A stretch of 64,000 bases of DNA from Beggiatoa alba B18LD (lineage in GTDB: Bacteria > Pseudomonadota > Gammaproteobacteria > Beggiatoales > Beggiatoaceae). Positions 29,401 through 37,069 of this stretch are shown in pieces. Position numbers and translations under genes: made by a program. Positions within the stretch are counted from its first letter, which is position 1; each line of letters begins with the position of its first letter. The notes below the pieces were generated by a model. The model worked only from the letters and a program-made list of their open reading frames with translations, was not told the DNA's origin and did not search any database. The stretch spans positions 3,207,252 to 3,271,251 of the forward strand of contig NZ_JH600070.1 of assembly GCF_000245015.1 (NCBI RefSeq), given 5' to 3'.

Positions 29401-31561
29401 CGCTTAAAACCTCAATCGTTAGCCACAAATCACGCACATATAAACTAATCGCTAAACTCACAAAAGCACTAAACAAACTCGCCTGCATAAACCACTCAGG
29501 CAAATAAGGCGGTTTTATCCAACGCGACGCACTCACCACTGCCCACAACACACTGAGCAACAAGAATAAAAACGTATATTGCACAGACACCGTCAACGCG
29601 GGAAACAACGGCGCGTAAATCCCATTTAACGTCACCGCACCGATAAGCCCTAACGTCTTTACATACGCGCTCGTTTTCCGCCCACGAGATAACAAAAACA
29701 CCAGCAAAGACGCAGATAAACTCGTTATTAACCCAATGACGCTTGGTTGCGCATAATATAAACTCCATGCCACAGAACTACTTAATAACCCTAAAAACGT
29801 ATAATAAGTAATATGAATAAAACGCGGATTATCCCGACGACACGCCAAGCGATACAACTGCCACAAACCGACAAATAACGGCACGCTAGCGATAAAATGC
29901 TGGTCAGGCGTGAAATGAACAAGCACCACATGCCAATACCACAACACGACCGACGCTAACAACAAATACAACGGCGATAACGTCAAATACCGCCAAACCA
30001 TTGCCGTATATAAAACAATCGCTAACGATAACGTCGGCACAAACCACGCACTGGCATAACTCGCCACAATCGCCACGACCGATAAGCCATAAATCAAAAA
30101 CGTAAAATAATTAATCGCACTTTGCTTAAACTCGCCCTTTTTTGCGCAACTATCCACATAAAATAACAACAAACACACTACCATCAACAAACCGCCCGCA
30201 TAACCTTCAGGCAAGGAGAGACCACTACTAACCGTCAGATGAATAAAGGAAATTAAGGCGGCATATAACAAACTGCTCACGGTAAAATAGGTTAATAAAT
30301 CCGCATCTAAAAAAATTGCCTTTAGCCAACCCTGTGTAAACCGCAAAAATGCATAGCTTAAGCCTACTAACAGCAAAATATGTAAAAAAGCCAAGAAATA
30401 CCAACTATTTGCCCATTGCACAAATGGCAAAGCAAACTGTAAGCCCGCTAATATTAAAAATAATTGTGGATATTCCTGTAACGACTGCCGTTCTAAACTA
30501 CCGCTTGCTAATTTCAGCGTAAATAAAAAGCCTAGCCATAAAATAACAGCACAACTCACAGCAATAGCTAATAAAAATAAATTATCACCACTTCCAACGA
30601 ATAAACGTACAATCGCCGCAAAATTTAGCGGAATCAAAAAAATCCCTAAAAAATTTAAAACCTGATGCGAAATAAATAATTCAGGACGTTGTCGACGGAT
30701 TTGATACGCTCCCCACAAAATCAAAAAGGTATAAAATGCCAAACTTAACAACACCACCAAACCATTGACAAAACCATCGGTATAAGCGACCAACAACCCA
30801 GAACCCGACACAAAACAAAAACCACCGACAAACCAGCCAATATTTTGCCAAATAAACGGCAATAAAATTTGTTGTATAAACAACTGAAAACGATTGACAA
30901 CGGAAGGGCGTGCACGTATTTCAGGCATGAGTTTTTGCGTAGGACGTGAAACAACGGGGCGAGTGCTAGGCTTTTGGATAGACGGTTGCGGAACTGATTG
31001 CGCAGTTTTAGACACCACAGTAGCAGGCGGGACAATCACAGGCGGGGGTAAAGTAACCGCAGACGGTAACGCAACAGGCGCAAGATTTGCGTCTAACTCC
31101 TGAATCAAATTATCGACCGACTCTACCGTAGCGACTGTTTCTTGCTTAATTTTAATCGTATTTTCTGATAGTTGTGTTTCTTGTTTTTCCCAATACGCGA
31201 CTGTATTCGGACGTAATAACCGCCACGCATGAGATAAACGTCGATTTTTCTCAACATCATCAATCTCATGATAATGAATTAACCGCTGACAACGGCTTGC
31301 AATATCTGTTAATAACTGCTGATATTCTTCAGGTGAAACTTGCCATTGTCGATAATTATTGCGCAATTCAAAATAAAGCGTGATTAAATCGCTTAAATCT
31401 TGCCGTTTTATTTCCTGCCCATTCGCATTATTAGCAGGATTTTTATTATTTTTATCCGTTGTTTGCCATGCAAACGTAATCAAGCCTAAAATTACCGCAA
31501 CAATGGGCGGAAATAGGTAGAAATATAAAAAAATTAAAGCAAATTTAACAAGCCATTGCAT
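26441..31561 (-). CDS. Giant polytopic membrane protein, 1706 residues
   Basis: The N-terminal helix (about residues 4-30) is followed by a cytoplasmic part of about 180 residues containing a conserved-looking block ELRNNYRQWQVSPEEYQQLL and a Pro/Val/Thr-rich linker (about 150-220). From about residue 235 to 1690 it is almost entirely hydrophobic helices, about 45-50 of them by eye. Low-complexity runs and LW/FL repeats recur. It resembles the DUF2339/DUF2157 class of giant membrane proteins in style, but I cannot assign a family or transport motif. The ATG at 31561 has GGGAG eight bases upstream. pspA is the next gene upstream, with a terminator between. Confidence 0.85.
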   Translation of the reverse strand: MQWLVKFALIFLYFYLFPPIVAVILGLITFAWQTTDKNNKNPANNANGQEIKRQDLSDLITLYFELRNNYRQWQVSPEEYQQLLTDIASRCQRLIHYHEIDDVEKNRRLSHAWRLLRPNTVAYWEKQETQLSENTIKIKQETVATVESVDNLIQELDANLAPVALPSAVTLPPPVIVPPATVVSKTAQSVPQPSIQKPSTRPVVSRPTQKLMPEIRARPSVVNRFQLFIQQILLPFIWQNIGWFVGGFCFVSGSGLLVAYTDGFVNGLVVLLSLAFYTFLILWGAYQIRRQRPELFISHQVLNFLGIFLIPLNFAAIVRLFVGSGDNLFLLAIAVSCAVILWLGFLFTLKLASGSLERQSLQEYPQLFLILAGLQFALPFVQWANSWYFLAFLHILLLVGLSYAFLRFTQGWLKAIFLDADLLTYFTVSSLLYAALISFIHLTVSSGLSLPEGYAGGLLMVVCLLLFYVDSCAKKGEFKQSAINYFTFLIYGLSVVAIVASYASAWFVPTLSLAIVLYTAMVWRYLTLSPLYLLLASVVLWYWHVVLVHFTPDQHFIASVPLFVGLWQLYRLACRRDNPRFIHITYYTFLGLLSSSVAWSLYYAQPSVIGLITSLSASLLVFLLSRGRKTSAYVKTLGLIGAVTLNGIYAPLFPALTVSVQYTFLFLLLSVLWAVVSASRWIKPPYLPEWFMQASLFSAFVSLAISLYVRDLWLTIEVLSVLAGLLLSFGWGLRVQSFFYSGLGLVAGIGLLLKWVYFPQPHVLTALLLAFGFWGLAWVLRGLQKRLVPNPIALEPFSFLGYSLVRTNDRFTLLIPPCYVAMVVLWGAGIFAFFYTLSFARLPLNGELWLLLALESLLTVFIAGQLRQVKLLVVAFFLMAFSVFPLINHGYIALGFFLLASYALVTWLMTLFSLRFLHPLLTRVLDWQGGYGRAGGAIQTRNWIFYSTLLLATGVTVLTVLYGIFITSASPLLTATFVVISLYYGLVGYYFRSVLLSYVTLLTVTLSLLSLVGLSALWALDAVQLPLALLGVAVLLVVVSRFLKLFPVIDTLYNKPLQHMATLLYAYVFCYAFGVSVLQWLHPMQGLGWVFAGLWLAQFPVLQWLGDVAKQWRGWLFPVLGLAMLLLLVPQGDSLLWLATPFILLGFAYYGLPWFNRYFSAWAIEPLPCLLLSIGVLLGLPALYFLDTGRISWQYLLMIALYFAVLQQKTNSESNRTVFTHLFLFAVISLLYRLNALFFAFSTPMFLLGWSLLMFLGLQLNYRPKALEAWLFFSLCASLGSLWLVDNAITTQLVVFIAVSSFALVLGVQRVDKAWFNVGVINALITVHLFWFFLPQATLWAVLPYFALQNAIFAFVLLFWLPDAETNTDSFRYRFNLTWLLPFIAGSALLLWGVGLFANILVNQHLFGLLDTGVLLATGGVFIGLWLWLPTTATSEKFIGTVFLLSVLAIYCRFLFFGFVGLNAWDSVALMVMAYAGLLTRRFIDVDALDVLNFLLPLIALVPLFVVMDAKLATWVLLMGATYYFFLHQQTQQVGVLYLAMGFINIAFYLWIPALAQQQHLIQLYAFPAAVTVLIMTHIHTGEMKTTLKHHLRLLALTVLYTSATADVFLRPELSIFILALGLSMVGIILGIALRTRAFLYAGVIFLVVNVLGQLIQFYPEDRLSKAIILIVLGGGITISMIFFNLKREMILQRLRIMRADLAEWR

Positions 31562-31613
31562 GATAATGACTCCCAAATAGGGAAAATAAACCTATTTTTT
31601 GATAAAACGCCAC

Positions 31614-31660
31614 ATAAAAAAAAGAGCTAGTCATTTTAAAAAATGCTAGCTCTTTTTATC
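31614..31660 (-). terminator. Terminator of pspA
   Basis: AAAGAGCTAG and CTAGCTCTTT form a strong stem, extended by inner A-T pairs, with T-rich flanks on both sides. On the minus strand it follows the pspA stop by a few bases. Confidence 0.85.
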
Positions 31661-31664
31661 TTTA

Positions 31665-32339
31665 TTACTTCTGCTGAACTTTTACTTTTAATTCAGCCAT
31701 CAATAAATCAACTTCGTGCGTGGATTCTAACTTAGCGAATTCTTTATCTAATTCGCTTTGTTTATCATTCACTTCTGCCATAGCTTCCGTATAGGCTTCC
31801 ATCTCGTCGATACGGTCTTCTAAACGGTCGAAACGGCTTTGTGTATCCAATCCTTGTTGAAAGCGGTCTAGGGTTTTCCCCATTTGCTGACGGGCTTGTG
31901 CCGCTCGTTGACGGGCGACTAACGCGCCTTGTTTGCGCTTGGTTTCTTCCAGTTTGCTTTCTAACTGATGTAACTGCGTTTTTAACCGCTCGCTGGTGTT
32001 TTTCGCAGTTTGCCAAGCGGGTTCTAAATTGCGAATAACGTTGTCGATTTCTAACTTGCGTTGTAACGCAGAGCGGGCAAGGTCTTCTTTCCCCAACTGT
32101 AAAGCGGTTTCTGCTTTTCCTTGCCATTCAGCTGCATTCGTTTTCTGCTCGGCTAATTCCCGCGACAATTGTTTTTCGCTGGCAATGGCATGAATCACGC
32201 CATCTTTAGCCTGCGCAATCTGTTCCTCCATTTCCCGAATCAGTTGCTTAATCATCCGCTCAGGGTCTTCGATTTTATCCAGTAAATCATTGACGTTTGC
32301 GTTTAAAATGTCATTCACCCGACGAAAAATGCTAAACAT
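31665..32339 (-). CDS. pspA: Phage shock protein A
   Basis: The 224-residue coiled-coil protein matches canonical PspA in length and in its start: MFSIFRRVNDILNANVNDLLDKIEDPERMIKQLIREMEE. Helical heptads cover nearly the whole chain and it ends AELKVKV. PspA binds stressed inner membrane and, in enterics, restrains the activator PspF. No pspF, pspB or pspC is adjacent, and the promoter carries palindromic operators instead of a sigma-54 site. A second, YjfJ-like paralogue is at 9289-10050. Confidence 0.93.
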   Translation of the reverse strand: MFSIFRRVNDILNANVNDLLDKIEDPERMIKQLIREMEEQIAQAKDGVIHAIASEKQLSRELAEQKTNAAEWQGKAETALQLGKEDLARSALQRKLEIDNVIRNLEPAWQTAKNTSERLKTQLHQLESKLEETKRKQGALVARQRAAQARQQMGKTLDRFQQGLDTQSRFDRLEDRIDEMEAYTEAMAEVNDKQSELDKEFAKLESTHEVDLLMAELKVKVQQK

Positions 32340-32373
32340 GATACCCCTCCGTATTGCACTGGTAGTGCCAAAA

Positions 32374-32449
32374 TTAAACAGTGTTCAATTTAAGTATGAA
32401 TAAAAAAGCGATTTAGTCAAACTATAGCATATAATTGAACAGTGTTCAA
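32374..32449 (-). promoter_or_regulatory. pspA promoter flanked by two palindromic operators
   Basis: On the minus strand, TTGACT (32415-32420) and CATACT (32393-32398) form a -35/-10 pair with 16-bp spacing. A perfect palindrome, TTGAACAGTGTTCAA (32435-32449), lies just upstream. A near-copy, TTAAACAGTGTTCAA (32374-32388), covers the expected start site. Centres are 61 bp apart. This fits dimeric repressor control, for example by a TetR-type protein. The interval 32450-32656 shows nothing else. Confidence 0.75.
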
Positions 32450-32656
32450 AATTTTTTCATTTATAATGATTGATAATAACAACGATAAATAACACTAGTG
32501 TTTGGGTTCTAGCACTTCAACATTTAATGATGAGTGTGTATTGTCTATTCAAACAAACTTTTAGCTTTGTCAAACTTTCTGATTAGTTGATGTTTTTTCA
32601 AATATATCATTAAATCTGGGCGGTAAATTCTTGGTTAATTTCATCAATATTTAAAT

Positions 32657-33585
32657 TTAACTCAACACATATCTTGTTATGTTACTCGTTAATTTCACTG
32701 TTATTAAAGAACAATAAACACATTGGCTAAATGTAAAGTCATTAAAGTTCAACAAGTAGCAGTTAACTTTAAAGTAATTATTTAGTTTTATAATTACCAT
32801 AGTTATACCAAAATGTTTTTGATTCTCTTGACGAAGACGATAAGGATCAGCAATGCAACCTAAGTCATAGATAACAACTAATAAATTTTTCCATTTTGTT
32901 CCGTATCCAGAAATATCAGCATTTAATTCTTCTTGTATTTTTGCCTCGTTATGCTTCTCTTTAGCTAACTTTACCTCTATAGCAAGGTCTAAATCTTGAA
33001 TAGTAAAATCGGGAACGTATTTTTTACCCCCCTACAGGAGCGGTTTCGCGTTCTCTTTGAAAGCTAACACCAAGAGAATTTAATATAATTTCAATTATAT
33101 CCTGAACATCACGCTCATTTGTTGGTTGAGCTTTACTAAAAGCGGGTCTTAATGCACGCTCTAAAGCCGCTTCAATATCAATAGCGTTTCTTCTTTGTAA
33201 ATGGATAAGTTCGGGATTCTCCATCATATGGAGATACACTCCAATAGCTTGTTCGACACAATCAATAATTTCAGGAATTAATGATCTTCCGTGAACCATA
33301 CCAAAAAAATTTCTAAATGGATCTATAAGACTGGAGAATAACTCCACCAACAGGTGGAGGGGCAATAGTTATCTTTTGCATAGTTCCAGCATCAATAACA
33401 GCTTGTCTAACAACAATTAGATCACGATTAATAAGCCTTTTTAATTCTTCTTTTTCTTCATTTCCATAGTCACCGTTGAACCACTTTCTAGCATGATTTG
33501 CAAATTTCTCAAGTAGTTTTACTCTATCTTCAATTTTACTCGACAAGTTATTATGTCTATTCATTTGATAATCTCTATAAACCAA
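32657..33585 (-). pseudogene. Frameshifted DpnII/MboI-like PD-(D/E)XK nuclease
   Basis: Three frames on the minus strand read on from each other. Part 1 (33585-33313) ends in a frameshift near 33320-33350, where APPPVGGVILQS should continue into SLIDPFRNFF. Part 2 (to 33024) ends RETAPVGG at a run of six G. Removing one G continues as GKKYVPDF, then LAIEVKLAKEKH, LLVVIYDLG and ADPYR, ending at 32657. PDF and EVK form the PD-ExK catalytic motif of the DpnII/MboI-like restriction fold. Both breaks are single extra bases. This is either a pseudogene, a sequencing error or phase variation at G6. The N-terminal part is of unknown function. Confidence 0.72.
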
Positions 33586-33692
33586 ACAATACAGAAAAAT
33601 ATACTTTAAATTTTTTAAAAAAATAGGAGATGAAATACTACTTTACCAGTATAAATCTTTTATAACTTATCCAAGAAATAGATTATCTTTCC

Positions 33693-34091
33693 CTACAAAA
33701 CCTCCTCATCCTCACACCCCAACTCATCCGCTAACGACACCCAACTTAATTTATTTTTCACCCAAATATGTTTATGGGGGGGATATAAATCAGGGTTATC
33801 CAAAGAAGTCACGCTAATATCCATCGTTTCAGGGGCAAGCGTGGTGTATAGACTTAATTGTGTGCCACAATTCGCGCAGAAATAACGCTGACAACTTGGC
33901 TCTGATTGATACAGGGCGGGTTTGCCTTGTGTCCATTGAAATGCATTTAATGGCACACTTGCCCATGTGATATGAGTCCCGCCACTGATGCGTCGACAGA
34001 CTGAGCAATGACAAATCGCCACATCGGTTAATTGCGTTTGTGCAATGACATAGCGAACGTGTCCGCAATAACAACCGCCTGTTATACTCAC
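33693..34091 (-). CDS. GFA/CENP-V family zinc protein
   Basis: The 132-residue protein carries the GFA-fold zinc ligands GGCYCGHVRY, ICHCSVCRR and YFCANCGTQL. The family includes glutathione-dependent formaldehyde-activating enzymes and many uncharacterised members. Substrate cannot be told from sequence. I chose the GTG at 34091, preceded by GAGG at nine bases, giving the family-typical MSITGGCYCG. A longer frame to 34172 would overlap the divergent gspF. Confidence 0.85.
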   Translation of the reverse strand: MSITGGCYCGHVRYVIAQTQLTDVAICHCSVCRRISGGTHITWASVPLNAFQWTQGKPALYQSEPSCQRYFCANCGTQLSLYTTLAPETMDISVTSLDNPDLYPPHKHIWVKNKLSWVSLADELGCEDEEVL

Positions 34092-34136
34092 TTTTTCATG
34101 CCTCACGGATTTTATGGATTTTTCGACATTTAAATT

Positions 34137-35345
34137 ATGACTGCTTTTGATTATACCGCGCTTGATAAACAAGGACGTACCCGTAAAGGGGTGTTAGAAG
34201 GCGATACACCGCGCCAGATTCGGCAGCAATTGCGTGAGCAGGGTTTAACGCCTTTATCCATTGATACGGTGGTACAAGCTCGACAACAACAGCGTCGACA
34301 ACGGGGGATTCGTGTCAGTGCGACCGATTTAGCCTTGATAACTCGTCAATTAGCCACTTTAGTGCATTCAGGATTAGCCATTGAAGAAACCTTGCGGGCA
34401 GTTGCAGAGCAAACGGAAAAACAACGGGTTAAAAGTTTGTTGCTGGCAGTACGGTCGCGGGTTTTAGAGGGGCATAGTTTGGCGGAGGGCTTAAGCGATT
34501 TTCCGCAAGTTTTTCCTGAAATATATCGGGCAACTGTTGCCGCAGGGGAACAGTCGGGACATTTGGATATTGTTTTAGAGCGGTTAGCGGAATATACGGA
34601 AAATCGCCAATACATGCGCCAAAAGACTTTAATGGCGTTGTTTTATCCTGCGCTTTTAACCCTTGTTGCTTTAGTCGTGGTTATTGGGTTACTAGCTTAT
34701 GTCGTTCCGCAAGTGGTACAGGTTTTTGTGAATATTAAACAAGAATTGCCATTATTAACCCGTGTATTGATTCAAATCAGTGATTTTTTGCGCGAATGGG
34801 GATTTGTCTTATTAGGTATTTTAGGTATTAGCATTGCGGGTATGCGTTATGCGTTACGTTATGAGCGTTTTTTATTGCAATATCATCGATTATTGTTGAA
34901 ATTGCCGTTAATTTCACGAATTGAACGCGGGGTGAATGTTGCCCGTTTTACCCGTACTTTAAGCATTTTGACAGAAAGCGGTGTGCCTGTTTTGGAAGCG
35001 TTACGGATTACCTCGCAAGTGGTTTCTAATCGTCACATGCGCCAAGCGGTGGAAGAGGTCACGAATAAAGTGCGTGAAGGCTCTAGTTTACAAGCCGCCT
35101 TAAGTGCGACGGGTTTATTTCCACCGATGACAGTGTATTTAATTGCCAGCGGTGAAGCGAGTGGCGCGTTAGAGAAGATGTTAGAGCGGGCAGCGATTAC
35201 ACAAGAACGGGAATTAGAAACGCTTATCGGGGTTTTACTGGCGTTATTTGAGCCGTTGTTAATTTTGGCGATGGGTGCAATCGTGTTAGTGATTGTTTTG
35301 GCAATTTTACTGCCTATTTTTGAGTTAAATCAGCTTGTTAAGTAG
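34137..35345 (+). CDS. gspF: Type II secretion inner-membrane protein GspF
   Basis: The 402-residue polytopic protein opens MTAFDYTALDKQGRTRKGVLEGDTPRQIRQQLREQGLTPL, diagnostic of GspF rather than PilC. It has two repeated cytoplasmic four-helix domains (about 60-165 and 265-370) and three membrane segments. It contacts GspE and GspL in the secretion platform. gspE, normally just upstream, is not adjacent. The stop codon abuts copy 3 of the terminator element. Confidence 0.92.
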   Translation: MTAFDYTALDKQGRTRKGVLEGDTPRQIRQQLREQGLTPLSIDTVVQARQQQRRQRGIRVSATDLALITRQLATLVHSGLAIEETLRAVAEQTEKQRVKSLLLAVRSRVLEGHSLAEGLSDFPQVFPEIYRATVAAGEQSGHLDIVLERLAEYTENRQYMRQKTLMALFYPALLTLVALVVVIGLLAYVVPQVVQVFVNIKQELPLLTRVLIQISDFLREWGFVLLGILGISIAGMRYALRYERFLLQYHRLLLKLPLISRIERGVNVARFTRTLSILTESGVPVLEALRITSQVVSNRHMRQAVEEVTNKVREGSSLQAALSATGLFPPMTVYLIASGEASGALEKMLERAAITQERELETLIGVLLALFEPLLILAMGAIVLVIVLAILLPIFELNQLVK

Positions 35346-35655
35346 TTAACCTGAGTTCGGCGAGTTTTATAAAATAAAACAGAGACCTGCTAGGTTTTGA
35401 AAACCGAGCAGGTCTGTTGGAACACGCGAAAAGGTTTGACGGACTGGCAGAGATTATTCTCTTGTTTTTCATCAAGATTCACCAGACAAGACTACAACAT
35501 TGTCTGAATCAGGATTTTCAGAATTAACAGAATTAGCGGAATTTAAAACCCTTAAACCAAAAAGTAAGATAAATCATGCTTTTTAATTCTGCTAATTCTG
35601 AAAATTCGGTGAATTCTGATTCAGACAAAAAAACCTAGCAGGTCTTTTTCTATCC
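35346..35655 (+). repeat. Terminator-carrying inverted-repeat element, copy 3 (interrupted)
   Basis: The left end TTAACCTGAGTTCGGCGAG starts on the base after the gspF stop and is followed by the hairpin (mismatched, AACCGAGCAGGTCTG, without a long T-run). About 80 bp of unrelated sequence containing GGACTGGCAG follow. Then come a CAGAATT array at about 35498-35545, its inverted arm at 35580-35625, and a piece of the hairpin ending AGCAGGTCTTTTT at 35650. It appears to be a rearranged or twice-inserted copy. Confidence 0.75.
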
Positions 35656-36435
35656 TCGTGATTCTAACAATTGAATAACCGCACGGGGAGAAAGCAATGC
35701 TCCCGCTAATAAACGGCTGTAACCCCACATAAAGGCGGTAGAACTGAGTAAAAATAAGAGCCAAATACTTTCTTTAATGTAGGGAAATATCAGTTGTGAT
35801 TCTTGTGTTAAATAATGTTGTGCTAGCCACCAGCTGACTGTCGTTTTTGTCACGGATAAACGGGCAAATAAGGCAAAAACATCGCAAGAAACCGTTAATT
35901 GTGCTAATTCGGATTGAATGGAGGATGATAAGGAGAGATTACGGTAATCGGCATAAGGCATGTAAAGGCTAATCGTTGTCAGTAAGATGGAAAAAATCAG
36001 CGTATTGATGATGACAAGATAGTGACGGCTAATAACGGCACTGTAAGCAGGACGTAGATAACGATTTAGAAAAAGATGTAATGTTTGATAGAGAAAGTAA
36101 ACAAAGAAGATATCTAGTAATAAAACCCACCATACCCACGATTCCCAAAAAATCATTTCAACCAGCAAAAAAAGCCCAAAAAGTAACGCTTTTAGAAGTT
36201 GCCACATCGCCATGATAAGCCCGCCACGTAATAGGCGATATAACCAACTATCAGGATTTAAATAGGTATGCACAAAAGCCCGTCGTTTGACCAGTGCAGA
36301 TTCCAACATACTGAGCGCGATAATTAGAATAACGGGTAGCGAGAAAAGAATAATAAATTCACAAGATAAGCGTGTCGCTATGTGGTAAAAAATAAATAAA
36401 AATGTCCAAACAATGAATAATCGGATTATTGCCAT
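35650..36435 (-). CDS. Hypothetical membrane protein
   Basis: The 261-residue protein has about six hydrophobic helices, among them residues 5-45, 75-125 and 140-165, with one near 225-245. The loop around residues 165-215 (YADYRNLSLSSSIQSELAQL) is polar. No family is recognised. The stop codon lies in the last bases of copy 3 of the repeat. It is the last of three minus-strand genes ending the unit that begins with the NorD-like gene, although a 190-bp gap precedes it. Confidence 0.65.
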   Translation of the reverse strand: MAIIRLFIVWTFLFIFYHIATRLSCEFIILFSLPVILIIALSMLESALVKRRAFVHTYLNPDSWLYRLLRGGLIMAMWQLLKALLFGLFLLVEMIFWESWVWWVLLLDIFFVYFLYQTLHLFLNRYLRPAYSAVISRHYLVIINTLIFSILLTTISLYMPYADYRNLSLSSSIQSELAQLTVSCDVFALFARLSVTKTTVSWWLAQHYLTQESQLIFPYIKESIWLLFLLSSTAFMWGYSRLLAGALLSPRAVIQLLESRG

Positions 36436-36583
36436 ATTAAAATATAATTTATTTATTTTATTGAGATTTTTAGGATAACTAGAAAACTCGCTGGTTTTAA
36501 CACGGGTGGAAAAGTATCTAGCTTATTTTATTTTTAGCACTGTGAACGGTTTTTCGTTTAAAAAAGACCTGTTGATAACATTA

Positions 36584-36608
36584 TCCAATCGCTAACTCAA
36601 GCGATTGG
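36584..36608 (-). terminator. Hairpin after the small membrane protein gene
   Basis: CCAATCGC and GCGATTGG form an 8-bp stem with an 8-base loop, 18 bp beyond the stop at 36627. The T-tract is weak. Confidence 0.45.
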
Positions 36609-36626
36609 ATTTTAAGTGAGTAGCAA

Positions 36627-37037
36627 CTACTCGTCATCATCCTGCATGGTTCTTTCTATTTCTTCTTGAATCCAATAACGAATTTTTGCTTCTTCTTTAC
36701 GGGAAATTCGTTCTACGCCTAACATCCAGCGATAAGTGGCTGAAAAAGGTAAGACAGGTAAACAGATTAAAACACCACACAGCACAATCAGCCCAGCAAT
36801 GGTATAAATTGCTGTTGTATCAGGTTGTTCTGGTAAACTTAAATGTAGAATCTTTAAAATACCAATATCTTGTAATAAACCACTGGCTTCAGGGTAAAAA
36901 GCAGGAATATTAAAAGCAATCACCGCGCAAACAATCGCAACGCCTGCCATATAAATATCTGCAAATAAACGAATAAAAAGAAAAAAGAAATAAATACTTA
37001 CAATGACCAGTAAAGCAACAACAATCGGTTCATCCAC
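36627..37037 (-). CDS. Small hypothetical membrane protein
   Basis: The 136-residue protein has hydrophobic helices at about residues 5-45 and 80-105. It ends in a charged cytoplasmic tail (ISRKEEAKIRYWIQEEIERTMQDDDE). No family is recognised. It lies 32 bp after the NorD-like gene in the same direction, so the two are probably co-transcribed and may work together at the membrane. Confidence 0.7.
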   Translation of the reverse strand: MDEPIVVALLVIVSIYFFFLFIRLFADIYMAGVAIVCAVIAFNIPAFYPEASGLLQDIGILKILHLSLPEQPDTTAIYTIAGLIVLCGVLICLPVLPFSATYRWMLGVERISRKEEAKIRYWIQEEIERTMQDDDE

Positions 37038-37069
37038 AATAAAATCCTCAAAGTCAATTTATTTATTAT

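Noticed and set aside
28000-31500. Antisense open frames within the giant membrane protein gene
   Set aside because: They lack ribosome sites and family resemblance. They follow from the biased codon pattern of the long hydrophobic gene.
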